Shown here: positions 1 through 7,473 of the stretch, in pieces
Layout of the letters: each line of letters starts with the position of its first letter
How positions within the stretch are numbered: position 1 is the stretch's first letter
Assembly (NCBI RefSeq): GCF_001423295.1
Contig: NZ_LMNG01000033.1
Span: forward strand, 1-64,000
Source: Methylobacterium sp. Leaf112
GTDB lineage: Bacteria > Pseudomonadota > Alphaproteobacteria > Rhizobiales > Beijerinckiaceae
Direction: 5' to 3'
Length of the DNA: 64,000 bases
Position numbers and translations under genes: made by a program
The notes under the pieces: model-generated
The model's input: the letters and a program-made list of their open reading frames with translations, nothing else
What the model was told of the DNA's origin: nothing
The model's database searches: none

Positions 1-58
1 TGTAGCCGATCTGACCACCGCCGACGAAGTGTAGCCGATCTGACCACCGCCGACGAAG
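1..58. repeat. 29-bp tandem duplication at the window edge
   Basis: Positions 1-29 and 30-58 are identical. The unit is not a multiple of three, so it shifts the reading frame of the barrel-protein gene on the minus strand. Being exactly at the edge, it may be an assembly artefact. Confidence 0.95.
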
Positions 59-432
59 CCGTCGTTGCTGCGGCCGTTGCCGAAGGCGATCGCCTGGGTG
101 GTGCCCGGACGGACCAGGGTGCTGGCGCCGTTCACGCCGATGACGGTCGGGGCGCTGTTGCTGGAAGCGTCGAAGCCGTAACCGGCGTTGAAACCGGCGT
201 AGAAGCCCGTCCAGGTGAACACCGGCACCGGCACGAACACCGGCGGAGCCGCGCGGCGCGGAAGCTCGAAGCCGTAACCGGCGTTGAAACCGGCGTAGAA
301 GCCCGTCCAGGTGAACACCGGCACCGGCACGAACACCGGCGGAGCCGCGCGGCGCGGAAGGTCGGCGGCGAAAGACGAACCGGCGATCAGGATGCCGGCG
401 AGCGCGGTGGCGCCGCGAAGAATGGATTTCAT
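1..432 (-). CDS. Outer-membrane beta-barrel protein, N-terminal part (runs off window)
   Basis: The reading frame starts at ATG 432 behind a good ribosome site (AGAGGA) and runs off the left edge. The product begins with a signal peptide (MKSILRGATALAGILIAGSS, ending near FAADLP), so it is exported. The mature part has the WTGFYAGFNAGYGF motif that opens the small porin-like barrels of alphaproteobacteria (Omp25/opacity type), so an outer-membrane location is inferred. A 32-residue block carrying this motif occurs twice, from an exact 96-bp duplication. A second, 29-bp duplication at the window edge shifts the frame after GQIGY, so as written the protein would lose its normal barrel sequence. 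The gene is either damaged or the contig end is misassembled. Identity as a barrel protein is fairly sure; integrity is not. Confidence 0.7.
   Translation of the reverse strand, partial: MKSILRGATALAGILIAGSSFAADLPRRAAPPVFVPVPVFTWTGFYAGFNAGYGFELPRRAAPPVFVPVPVFTWTGFYAGFNAGYGFDASSNSAPTVIGVNGASTLVRPGTTQAIAFGNGRSNDGFVGGGQIGYTSSAVVRSAT
170..361. repeat. 96-bp tandem duplication inside the barrel-protein gene
   Basis: The unit 170-265 is repeated at 266-361 with only the last base differing. It is in frame (32 codons) and doubles the segment from LPRRAAPP to the NAGYGF motif just after the signal peptide. The near-perfect identity means it is very recent or artificial. Confidence 0.95.
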
Positions 433-694
433 AGTATGGTCCTCTACCAATTCGCCCCGCCGCTCCTTTTGGATGCATCCGGTGCAGTTCCCCGTCTTTA
501 GTCCAGTCGACCGGAAGAAGCTGTGGCTTTGCGAACACGTCGCTTGCCGGGAAGGCGGCCCCATTGTGGCAGTGCCCGCCTCGATCTTCTGGTAACTCGC
601 CGGGCTAACGCGCGCCAATGGCCAAGGTTCAGCCCTCGACGCGATTCGTTGCATCAAAAGTTCTGCCAGATTGTCGCACCTCGCCCCAAGGTGA

Positions 695-1462
695 TCAGAC
701 GAGGGTGATGGCCGAGATCAGCCGGCCGTAATCGGCCTCGTGGCGGTGGGTCGCGCGGCGGAAGCTGTAGAAGCGCTCCGCGTCGGCATAGGTGCAGAGC
801 CCGAGACTGGAGGCCTGGACGATGCCGGCCTCGGCCAGGCGGGCGGCGATGAACCCCGGCAGATCGAACTGCGCGTGGTCGGGCCGTTCTCCGGCACCCA
901 GGAACGCTTCGCATCCGGGGGCTTCGACCCGGAAGCGCGCGATGAAGTCGGGGCCGACCTCGTAGGCGGCCTGCGCGATCGTCGGCCCGAGCACGGCGAC
1001 GATGCCGGACCGGCGCGCGCCCAACCCTTCCATGCCCTGGACCGTCGCCTCGATCACGCCCGTGAGAGCGCCTTTCCAGCCGGCATGGGCGGCGCCGACG
1101 ACGCCATTCTCCGCGTCGGCGAACAGGACCGGTCCGCAATCGGCCGTGGCGATTCCGAGCGCGAGGCCGCGCACCCGCGTCACCATGGCGTCGGCCTGCG
1201 GCCGCGTCGCGTGGGGAATGGGGGCCTCCACCACCACGGCCTTCGCGGAATGAACCTGATACAGGCTGGCGAGGTTCTCCGGGGCCACGCCAAGAGCCGT
1301 GCACATCCGGGACCGGTTCTCGGTGACACGCGCCGGATCGTCGGCCGAGCCGAGGCCGCCGTTGAGGGAGGCGTAGAGCCCGTCCGAGACGCCGCCCTCC
1401 CGGGTGAAGAAGGCGTGGCGCAGGCCCGGCAGGGCCCGCAATTCTGGGGCTTCGAGGAACAT
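695..1462 (-). CDS. pgeF: Peptidoglycan editing factor PgeF / DUF152 multicopper-like amidase
   Basis: This 255-residue protein matches the YfiH/DUF152 family in length and layout. Family members are thought to remove wrongly incorporated amino acids from peptidoglycan precursors in the cytoplasm and were earlier described as polyphenol oxidases. The three conserved metal/catalytic residues are visible: His71 (YQVHSAKA), Cys109 (ATADCGPVLF) and His126 (AAHAGWKG). The frame is open 43 codons further upstream, but ATG 1462 begins the conserved start (MFLEAPELRALPG), so it is preferred. It is transcribed away from the coiled-coil gene at 1645, with a 182-bp divergent promoter region that becomes AT-richer near 1595-1615. 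Confidence 0.9.
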   Translation of the reverse strand: MFLEAPELRALPGLRHAFFTREGGVSDGLYASLNGGLGSADDPARVTENRSRMCTALGVAPENLASLYQVHSAKAVVVEAPIPHATRPQADAMVTRVRGLALGIATADCGPVLFADAENGVVGAAHAGWKGALTGVIEATVQGMEGLGARRSGIVAVLGPTIAQAAYEVGPDFIARFRVEAPGCEAFLGAGERPDHAQFDLPGFIAARLAEAGIVQASSLGLCTYADAERFYSFRRATHRHEADYGRLISAITLV

Positions 1463-1644
1463 GGTCGTTGGCTCCGGCGACGGGGAGGCCTCGATACCCT
1501 GTTCCGGACAGCGCGACGACCATCCCGGCATTCGCCGGGTGCCACCCCAAGCATCCGAGCTGCCCGTAACGGTTCGCGCGCCGAATTTCACACTTCGTTA
1601 AGCATATTTTGATCGGATGCTCGCGAAAGCCGAGGACACATCCG

Positions 1645-2220
1645 ATGTCGGAACCCGCCCGCCAATTCCCGCCCAACGATCAGCCGGGTCGTCCCCAGCC
1701 GGGTCCGCTCCGGGATTGGCTCGCCGCGATGAAGGCGGTGACGGCCACCCAGGCGGCGCAGGCCTCGCGCCCCCCCGGCATGCCGCAGCCCGTCGAAGAG
1801 GTGGCCGAGCCGCAGGCCGAGGCCCCGGCCTGGACCCCCCGCGTCGTCGCACCGAGCGCGGCGACGCCGGCGCCCCTCGTCGATTCTGAGACCGATCTCT
1901 CGGACCTGATGGCCGAGAACCTGATGCTGAAGGCCAAGCTGAAGGTCGAGTTCGAGCGCTACGACAGCCTCCAGGCAGTCCTGGCGGACGAGCTGCGGGG
2001 CCTGCGTGGCCATGTCGAATCCGAAATGCAGGCCCTCGACGAGGTCCGCGCCGAGCGCGATCAGCTCAAGGCCCTCACGGCCGCCGCCGCCAGCGAAATG
2101 CGCGAGATGCGCACCAAGATCAACGCTAACGCCGAGGAGCTCGCTCAGGCCCGCTCGGAGCGGGATCTCTGGATGGCCCGGGCCGAGACCCTGGCCCAGC
2201 CCTTGTTCCAGCGTCGCTGA
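1645..2220 (+). CDS. Hypothetical protein with C-terminal coiled coil
   Basis: A 191-residue soluble protein that I cannot assign to a named family. Residues 1-80 are rich in Pro, Ala and Gln and look disordered. Residues about 85-182 are charged and heptad-like (LMAENLMLKAKLKVEFERYD and onward), predicting one long coiled coil. ATG 1645 is chosen because GAGGACA lies a few bases upstream; an earlier in-frame start at 1609 lacks one. There is no signal peptide or membrane segment. It is a single gene ending at a 13-bp stem-loop. A structural or scaffold role is possible but is inference only. Confidence 0.75.
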   Translation: MSEPARQFPPNDQPGRPQPGPLRDWLAAMKAVTATQAAQASRPPGMPQPVEEVAEPQAEAPAWTPRVVAPSAATPAPLVDSETDLSDLMAENLMLKAKLKVEFERYDSLQAVLADELRGLRGHVESEMQALDEVRAERDQLKALTAAAASEMREMRTKINANAEELAQARSERDLWMARAETLAQPLFQRR

Positions 2221-2284
2221 ACCGACATCCAAGGCAAAGCCGCAGGCTCGTCTTCAGGCAGGCCGCAGGCGCGCCAGACAGGCC

Positions 2285-2314
2285 GAAGGCCCGCCCCTTT
2301 CGGGGCGGGCCTTC
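2285..2314. terminator. Strong stem-loop between converging genes
   Basis: A perfect 13-bp stem (GAAGGCCCGCCCC pairing 2285-2297 with 2302-2314) closes a TTTC loop. It follows the coiled-coil gene on the plus strand and the 23-codon ORF on the minus strand, so it could end both. No clear T-run follows on either side. A weaker 6-bp stem-loop lies at 2320-2339. Confidence 0.6.
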
Positions 2315-2367
2315 CATTGCCGGACCACTCGTTGTCCGGCCGATCCCTTGTTCTTCCCGCCGAGGCG

Positions 2368-2439
2368 CTAGTAGGCAGCGCCGGAGGCGACGGTCCAGGT
2401 CAGGGTGGCCGGGGAGAGCGGCTGATGACAATGAGACAC
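2368..2439 (-). CDS. Putative 23-residue small protein behind a perfect ribosome site
   Basis: A GTG codon at 2439 opens 23 codons ending in TAG at 2368. The peptide starts VSHCHQPLSPATL and ends ASGAAY. It has a Cys flanked by two His and no membrane segment. Seven bases upstream lies AAAGGAGGTGATCC, fully complementary to the 3' end of 16S rRNA, which is far stronger than any other ribosome site in this window. That is the main evidence that it is translated. A stem-loop downstream (2285-2314) would end the transcript. Function is unknown; it could instead be a leader or the start of a regulatory RNA. Confidence 0.5.
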   Translation of the reverse strand: MSHCHQPLSPATLTWTVASGAAY

Positions 2440-2440
2440 T

Positions 2441-2455
2441 GGATCACCTCCTTTC
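2441..2455 (-). promoter_or_regulatory. Perfect extended Shine-Dalgarno
   Basis: On the minus strand this reads GAAAGGAGGTGATCC, complementary over about 13-14 bases to the conserved 3' tail of 16S rRNA. It is placed correctly for GTG 2439. The match stops after GATCCAG, so it is not a fragment of an rRNA gene. Confidence 0.75.
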
Positions 2456-2639
2456 GTTCGTTGCGACTGAGGGCAAGGTAGGGGTCGGATCGGGGTTTGA
2501 AAAGGGCCCCGGTTGCGCCCTTCCGCCGCTCCCCTCCAGACCCGGGCGGGCCGAGGTGGACTTGAAGTCGACTGGCCACGGCGAGGCCCCAAGTCTAAGA
2601 CGCTGGCACCCGCCCGGGAGGGCGTGCCCGGAACCCGCC

Positions 2640-3731
2640 ATGTCCGCCAGCCCCAGCCCGCGCGCTCCGGCGCCCGACGAGGCCGCCCTCGATCCCGATG
2701 CCATGCGTCAACCGCTCGGCGACGCGTGGTACTGCGTCGCTCGCTCCGACGGTCTGAAGCCCGGCAGCCTCAAGGCGGTGGAACTCAACGGCGAGCAGAT
2801 CGTCCTCGGCCGTGACACCGCCGGAGCCGCCTTCGCACTCCGGGATCGCTGCCCCCACCGCGGCATGGCCCTGTCGAAGGGCCGCTTCGACGGCGGCGCC
2901 CTGACTTGCCCGTTCCACGGCTGGCGCTTCGGCACCGACGGGCGCTGCCGCGACGTGCCGACCCTGTCCTCCTCCGACGCCGCCGATTTTTCGAGAATCG
3001 CGGTGCAGCGCTTCCCCGTCCGCGAGAGCGCGGGCTTCGCCTGGGTCAATTCGTATCTTGGGAGCCCGTCCGGCACCGACGTGCCGGCCCTGCCCGAACT
3101 CGGGTTCGAGGCCGCCGGCCGTGTCGTCATCGAACTCGTGGTCGAGGCCTCGTTCGATCTCACCACCTTGAGTCTCGTCGATCCCGGCCACGTCGCGTTC
3201 GTGCACGATTCCTGGTGGTTCCGCCCGTCGAAGGAACTGCGCGAGAAGGTGAAGACCTTCACGCCGACGCCGCACGGCTTCACCATGACGAGCCACGCCA
3301 CCACCACGAGTTCGCCGGTCTATCGGCTGCTCGGCGGCGCCCCGGCGGTGGAGATCGAGTTCCGCCTGCCCGGCGTGCGGCTGGAGCGGATCGTGGCGGG
3401 GGCCAAGCGCGTGGCGAACTACACCTTCGCCACGCCGCTCACCCACAACCGCACCCTGCTGACCAACGCCCTGTACTGGAACATGCCGGCGCTGAACCTG
3501 CTGAAGCCCGTGGCCCGCCCGCTGATGCGCCAGTTCCTGACCCAGGACCAGCAGGTGCTCCAGCATGCCCAAGCCGGCCTCGACCGGAAGCCCACCATGG
3601 TGCTGTTCGGCCAGGGCGATCTGCCCTCGCAATGGTACTTCCGCCTGAAGCGCGAGGCCCTCGCCGCCGCCCGCGAGGGCCGGCCGTTCCACAATCCTCT
3701 GGCGACGCAGGAACTGCGCTGGCGCTCCTGA
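2640..3731 (+). CDS. Rieske non-heme iron oxygenase, VanA-like
   Basis: This 363-residue protein has the layout of the oxygenase component of ring-hydroxylating or O-demethylating systems. The N-terminal Rieske [2Fe-2S] domain shows Cys71-x-His73 (CPHRG) and Cys90-x2-His93 (CPFHGW). The C-terminal catalytic domain has the mononuclear iron motif Asp181-x2-His184-x4-His189 (DPGHVAFVHD), and a likely third ligand in the FLTQDQ segment. Such enzymes add oxygen to aromatic or methoxylated substrates and need a reductase, but no ferredoxin reductase is adjacent, so the partner must be elsewhere. The substrate cannot be told. ATG 2640 is chosen over an upstream GTG (2556); ATG 2703 is also possible. 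Confidence 0.85.
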   Translation: MSASPSPRAPAPDEAALDPDAMRQPLGDAWYCVARSDGLKPGSLKAVELNGEQIVLGRDTAGAAFALRDRCPHRGMALSKGRFDGGALTCPFHGWRFGTDGRCRDVPTLSSSDAADFSRIAVQRFPVRESAGFAWVNSYLGSPSGTDVPALPELGFEAAGRVVIELVVEASFDLTTLSLVDPGHVAFVHDSWWFRPSKELREKVKTFTPTPHGFTMTSHATTTSSPVYRLLGGAPAVEIEFRLPGVRLERIVAGAKRVANYTFATPLTHNRTLLTNALYWNMPALNLLKPVARPLMRQFLTQDQQVLQHAQAGLDRKPTMVLFGQGDLPSQWYFRLKREALAAAREGRPFHNPLATQELRWRS

Positions 3732-3781
3732 ACCGCAGCGTGGCCGCTTGAACGGCCGCGTGCACCAGCCATCTCGGGTGG

Positions 3782-4855
3782 ATGAAGCGCAACGATCTGA
3801 TCACGGCCCTCAGCGCCGCCACGGTGATGACCCTCGGGGGCGTCGGCTATGCGGCGCACAAGCGCACGCGCAACCCGTATTACCGGGGGCCGAAGAGCGA
3901 TCATTTCGACGGCCTGCGCTTCCACGGGCCGGACCAGCCCGCCGACAAGGATCTCTCGGACATCGCCCGCTGGCGCCGCCGGCGCGGCATCGACAGTCCG
4001 GTGCGGGCCCTGTGGCCGAAGCACCATCCGAGCCCGTTCCGAGACCGGCCGCCCGAGCGGTTCGCGGGACTGCGCGTCACCCTCATCGGGCACGCAAGCT
4101 ACCTGTTCCAGGTGGCGGGGCGCAACATCCTGGTCGACCCGGTCTACGCGAACCGGGCCAGCCCGGTGCGGTTCGCGGGCCCCAAGCGCGTCAACCCGCC
4201 CGGCATCGCCTATGCCGATCTCCCGCCCATCGACGTGGTCCTGATCACCCACAACCACTACGACCACCTCGACGGCCCCACCGTCGCGCGCCTGTGGCAG
4301 GCGCATCAGCCGCTCATCCTGGCGCCGCTGGGCAACGACGCGATCCTGCGGGCCTACGACGACACCATGCATGTGGAGACCCGCGACTGGGGCGAAGCGA
4401 TCGACCTCGGCGGCGGCCTCACGGTGCATGTCACGCCGGCCAATCACTGGTCGGCGCGCGGGCTCAACGACAAGCGCATGGCTTTGTGGTGCTCGTTCGT
4501 GCTGACGACGCCGGTGGGCGTGCACTACCATTCGGGCGACACCGGATTTCGCGGCGGGGCGATCTTCGCCGAGGCCCGCACCCGGTTCGGGCCGCCGCGC
4601 CTCGCCACCCTGCCCATCGGCGCCTACGAGCCGCGCTGGTTCATGCGCGACCAGCACATGGACCCCGCCGAGGCGGTGGCGGCCGGCCTGCTCCTCGGCG
4701 CCGACCAGATGATCGGCCACCATTGGGGGAGCTTCCAGCTCACCGACGAGGGGATCGAGCAACCCGTCGAGGCCCTGGCGGTGGCGTGCGCCGAGAACGG
4801 GATCGCGCCGGAGCGCTTCCGGGCGTTCCGGCCGGGCGAGGTCTGGCAGGGCTGA
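3782..4855 (+). CDS. Metallo-beta-lactamase-fold hydrolase (UlaG / NAPE-PLD type)
   Basis: A 357-residue protein with an N-terminal hydrophobic segment (about residues 7-25) that may anchor it to the inner membrane or act as a signal. The metal-binding motif THNHYDHLD (His157, His159, Asp161, His162) and later conserved histidines (PANHWSARG, SGDTGF, GHHWGSF) place it in the MBL-fold lipoprotein/phosphodiesterase group that includes UlaG, RomA and NAPE-PLD. The substrate is unknown; a phospholipid or other phosphodiester is plausible. Its stop codon lies inside the first unit of the 32-bp tandem array that it shares with the end of hslU, so its last codons may have been set by that repeat. 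Confidence 0.85.
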   Translation: MKRNDLITALSAATVMTLGGVGYAAHKRTRNPYYRGPKSDHFDGLRFHGPDQPADKDLSDIARWRRRRGIDSPVRALWPKHHPSPFRDRPPERFAGLRVTLIGHASYLFQVAGRNILVDPVYANRASPVRFAGPKRVNPPGIAYADLPPIDVVLITHNHYDHLDGPTVARLWQAHQPLILAPLGNDAILRAYDDTMHVETRDWGEAIDLGGGLTVHVTPANHWSARGLNDKRMALWCSFVLTTPVGVHYHSGDTGFRGGAIFAEARTRFGPPRLATLPIGAYEPRWFMRDQHMDPAEAVAAGLLLGADQMIGHHWGSFQLTDEGIEQPVEALAVACAENGIAPERFRAFRPGEVWQG

Positions 4856-4945
4856 CGCCCTGCCACCTTACAGGACGAACCGGCTGACGCCCTGCTGCCT
4901 CACAGGATGAACCGGCTGACGCCCTACCGCCTCACAGGATGAACC
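4850..4945. repeat. Three 32-bp tandem repeats spanning two converging gene ends
   Basis: Units 4850-4881, 4882-4913 and 4914-4945 each start GGCTGACGCCCT and end ACAGGATGAACC or close variants. Unit 3 contains the last codons and stop of hslU (RFIL). Unit 1 contains the stop codon of the plus-strand hydrolase. The array therefore fills the whole convergent gap. There are no spacers, so it is not a CRISPR. Confidence 0.95.
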
Positions 4946-6248
4946 GGCTCAGGTCCGCATTCGCCGCCAGGCTCTCGACCCGCGCGCGGACGTAGGCGGC
5001 GTCGATGGGCACGGTCTCGCCGGACCGGTCGGTGGCGGTGAACGAGATTTCGTCGATGACGCGCTCCAGCACCGTCTGGAGGCGGCGGGCGCCGATGTTC
5101 TCCACCGAGTTGTTCACGTCCACCGCGACCTTGGCCAGGGCATCCACCGCGTCGTCGCTGAATTCGAGGGTCACGCCCTCGGTCTGCATCAGCGCCACGG
5201 TCTGCTTCAGCAGGCTCGCCTCCGTGGTGGTGAGGATCTGCTTGAAGTCCTCCACCGTGAGGGGCTGCAGCTCGACGCGGATCGGCAGGCGCCCTTGCAA
5301 TTCCGGCAGGAGGTCGGACGGCTTCGAGACGTGGAAGGCGCCGCTGGCGATGAACAGGATGTGGTCGGTCTTCACCGGCCCGTGCTTCGTCGCCACCGTG
5401 GTCCCCTCGATCAACGGCAGCAGATCGCGCTGCACGCCCTCGCGGGACACGTCGGCGGACGAGCGACCCTCCTTGGCGCAGATCTTGTCGATCTCGTCGA
5501 GGAAGACGATGCCGTTGTCCTCGACCTCGCGGATCGCCTCCTGGGTGAGGGATTCGGTGTCGACGAGCTTGTCGGATTCCTCGGCCAGCAGGGGCGCGTA
5601 GGCCTCCTTCACGGTCATCCGCCGGGGCTTGCCCTTCTGGCCGCCGAGCGCCTTGCCGAGCATGTCGCCGAGGTTGACCGCGCCCATGGACGCACCCGGC
5701 ATGCCCGGGATCTCGAACATCGGCAGGCCGCCGGACGGGTTGCCGCTGAGTTCGATCTCGACCTCCTTGTCGTCGAGTTCGCTCGCCCGCAGCTTCTTGC
5801 GGAAGCTGTTGCGGGTGGCCTGACCGGAGGTAGGGCCGACCAGGGCATCGAGGATGCGGCCCTCGGCCGCCGCCTCGGCCTTGGCCTTCACGGCGCGGCG
5901 CTTCTCCTCGCGCTTCAGGCCGATGCCGACCTCGACGAGGTCGCGCACGATCTGCTCCACGTCGCGGCCGACATAGCCGACCTCGGTGAACTTCGTGGCC
6001 TCGATCTTGAGGAACGGCGCGCCGGCCAGGCGCGCGAGGCGGCGGGCGATCTCGGTCTTGCCGCAGCCGGTGGGGCCGATCATCAGGATATTCTTCGGCG
6101 CGACCTCTTCGCGCAAAGGACCGGTCAATTGCTGGCGGCGCCAGCGGTTGCGCAGCGCGATGGCGACGGCGCGCTTGGCGTCGGCCTGGCCGACGATGAA
6201 GCGATCGAGTTCCGAAACGATCTCGCGGGGGGAGAAACTGGTCATCAC
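4932..6248 (-). CDS. hslU: ATP-dependent protease ATPase subunit HslU
   Basis: This is the 438-residue AAA+ unfoldase of the HslUV (ClpYQ) protease, which unfolds proteins and feeds them to HslV in the cytoplasm. Visible elements are Walker A GPTGCGKT (58-65), the pore loop GYVG (91-94), Walker B VFLDEIDK (248-255), the sensor and arginine-finger region (PELQGRLPIR), and the conserved C-terminal tail ending RFIL that docks into HslV. The intermediate I domain lies between residues about 110 and 230. It overlaps the upstream membrane-protein gene by 4 bp (ATGA), so the two are probably co-translated. hslV is about 3 kb upstream on the same strand, an unusual separation. Confidence 0.97.
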   Translation of the reverse strand: MMTSFSPREIVSELDRFIVGQADAKRAVAIALRNRWRRQQLTGPLREEVAPKNILMIGPTGCGKTEIARRLARLAGAPFLKIEATKFTEVGYVGRDVEQIVRDLVEVGIGLKREEKRRAVKAKAEAAAEGRILDALVGPTSGQATRNSFRKKLRASELDDKEVEIELSGNPSGGLPMFEIPGMPGASMGAVNLGDMLGKALGGQKGKPRRMTVKEAYAPLLAEESDKLVDTESLTQEAIREVEDNGIVFLDEIDKICAKEGRSSADVSREGVQRDLLPLIEGTTVATKHGPVKTDHILFIASGAFHVSKPSDLLPELQGRLPIRVELQPLTVEDFKQILTTTEASLLKQTVALMQTEGVTLEFSDDAVDALAKVAVDVNNSVENIGARRLQTVLERVIDEISFTATDRSGETVPIDAAYVRARVESLAANADLSRFIL

Positions 6249-7366
6249 GCTCCGATCGGGTGCGGCAGCCGGGCTGCCCAGGGGCGGGGGAGGGCGCGCA
6301 GGATTCGGGCCCGCAGGGGATGCCAGCCGGCGCTCAGAAGAAGGATGAAGGTGCCGAGGGCGAGGAGCGCCAAGGGCAGAACGTTGCCCGTGATTCCGAT
6401 CTCACGCAGGAGGGCGTCGAACGAAAGGCCGGCATAGACCAGGCTCGACACGAGAATCGCCCGCCGGTCCGTCACGAGGGCAACGCAGGCTAACCCAAGG
6501 ACGACGGCGAGAATTGGAAAGGCCAAGCCGACTTGTGAGGTGTTACCCTTCGCGACAGCGCTGAGTACCGGATGGACGATCATCGGGGCCGCAAGGAGGT
6601 GGAGCCAGAAGGCGATGTCGGTCCGGCGCGTCAACCGCCGGGGATCCGACAGGTCGAAACGCATCGCTAGCGCAAAGGTCCCGAGGCCCGCGGCACTCAG
6701 GAGCCAGGGCAGCCGGTCGTAGGCGAAGAACGGATCGACGGCGGCGACGAGACCAAGCAGCAGGCCGATCAGGGCCGCCGTTCCCGCCGCGATGGTGATG
6801 GGCACCCTGAAGCGCCAGTAATGCAGCCCCACGAGAAGCAGCGTGACGAGGCCGGCACCAATCAACGGCCGCGCTTCCGGATGACCGCGAAACACGAGAT
6901 CGAACAACGTCGTCCCCCGTGAGGCCTCCGTATCCGGATCGACCAGTGCGAAGCCGGCGGCGTTATAGGTCGCCAGTGCGAAGACCACGAGTAGGACGAT
7001 GCTCGGCAAGGCCATGCGTCTGCGTCGCGTGAAGAACTCCGCGAGCACCCAGGCCTCGAGGGCGACTAGACCGTAACCGCCGACCGGCCCCAGCCGATCT
7101 ATCCCGAGATAACCGGTGGTGCCGAAGAACAGTACGAGGCCAAGGGTCACAAAGATATCGGCGAACCCCGTGACGAAGCGCAGGCGCTCGTCGTCGCGGG
7201 GCTCGTCCTGGGCGGCGACGTCCTCGCGCGCCAATCGGTCGAGGGCCAAGGCCTGATCGTCGGTGATGATCCCGCGTGCCACCCCGGCGCGCAGGAGCAC
7301 CGCATGATTCGGCAGCGGGCCGTCGCCCGGGAGGGCGAGGGCGGAGGCGGTCGGGGGCTGTTCCAC
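6245..7366 (-). CDS. Polytopic membrane protein of unknown function
   Basis: This 373-residue protein has a soluble N-terminal region of about 65 residues (GIITDDQALALDRL), followed by roughly ten hydrophobic stretches reaching nearly to the C-terminus, so an inner-membrane location is clear. I do not recognise the family; the layout recalls DUF2157/DUF4401-like predicted membrane proteins. It overlaps hslU by 4 bp and follows the chemotaxis-receptor gene by 91 bp, which makes it part of the transcription unit between hslV and hslU. A role in envelope quality control with HslUV would be a guess. Confidence 0.7.
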   Translation of the reverse strand: MEQPPTASALALPGDGPLPNHAVLLRAGVARGIITDDQALALDRLAREDVAAQDEPRDDERLRFVTGFADIFVTLGLVLFFGTTGYLGIDRLGPVGGYGLVALEAWVLAEFFTRRRRMALPSIVLLVVFALATYNAAGFALVDPDTEASRGTTLFDLVFRGHPEARPLIGAGLVTLLLVGLHYWRFRVPITIAAGTAALIGLLLGLVAAVDPFFAYDRLPWLLSAAGLGTFALAMRFDLSDPRRLTRRTDIAFWLHLLAAPMIVHPVLSAVAKGNTSQVGLAFPILAVVLGLACVALVTDRRAILVSSLVYAGLSFDALLREIGITGNVLPLALLALGTFILLLSAGWHPLRARILRALPRPWAARLPHPIGA

Positions 7367-7410
7367 GCTGCCGACTTAAGCGCGCCGGGGCTGCCTTACC
7401 AGGGTGCGGC

Positions 7411-7473
7411 CGGGCTCACGCCGCCCGGACGCGGGCTCACGCCGCCCGGACGCGGGGTCAGGCCGCCCGGATG
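7411..7473. repeat. Three 21-bp tandem repeats at the end of the receptor gene
   Basis: Units 7411-7431 and 7432-7452 are identical (CGGGCTCACGCCGCCCGGAC and one G); unit 7453-7473 differs at three bases and contains the last codons and stop of the chemotaxis receptor. Because the unit is 21 bp, each copy carries a TGA in the same frame as the real stop. Confidence 0.95.

Noticed and set aside
2441..2458. Fragment of an antisense 16S rRNA gene
   Set aside because: The match to the 16S 3' tail ends after about 15 bases and the next bases differ completely from rRNA. A ribosome-binding site explains it.
4850..4945. CRISPR-like array
   Set aside because: The 32-bp units are directly adjacent with no spacers, and the sequence is coding at both ends.
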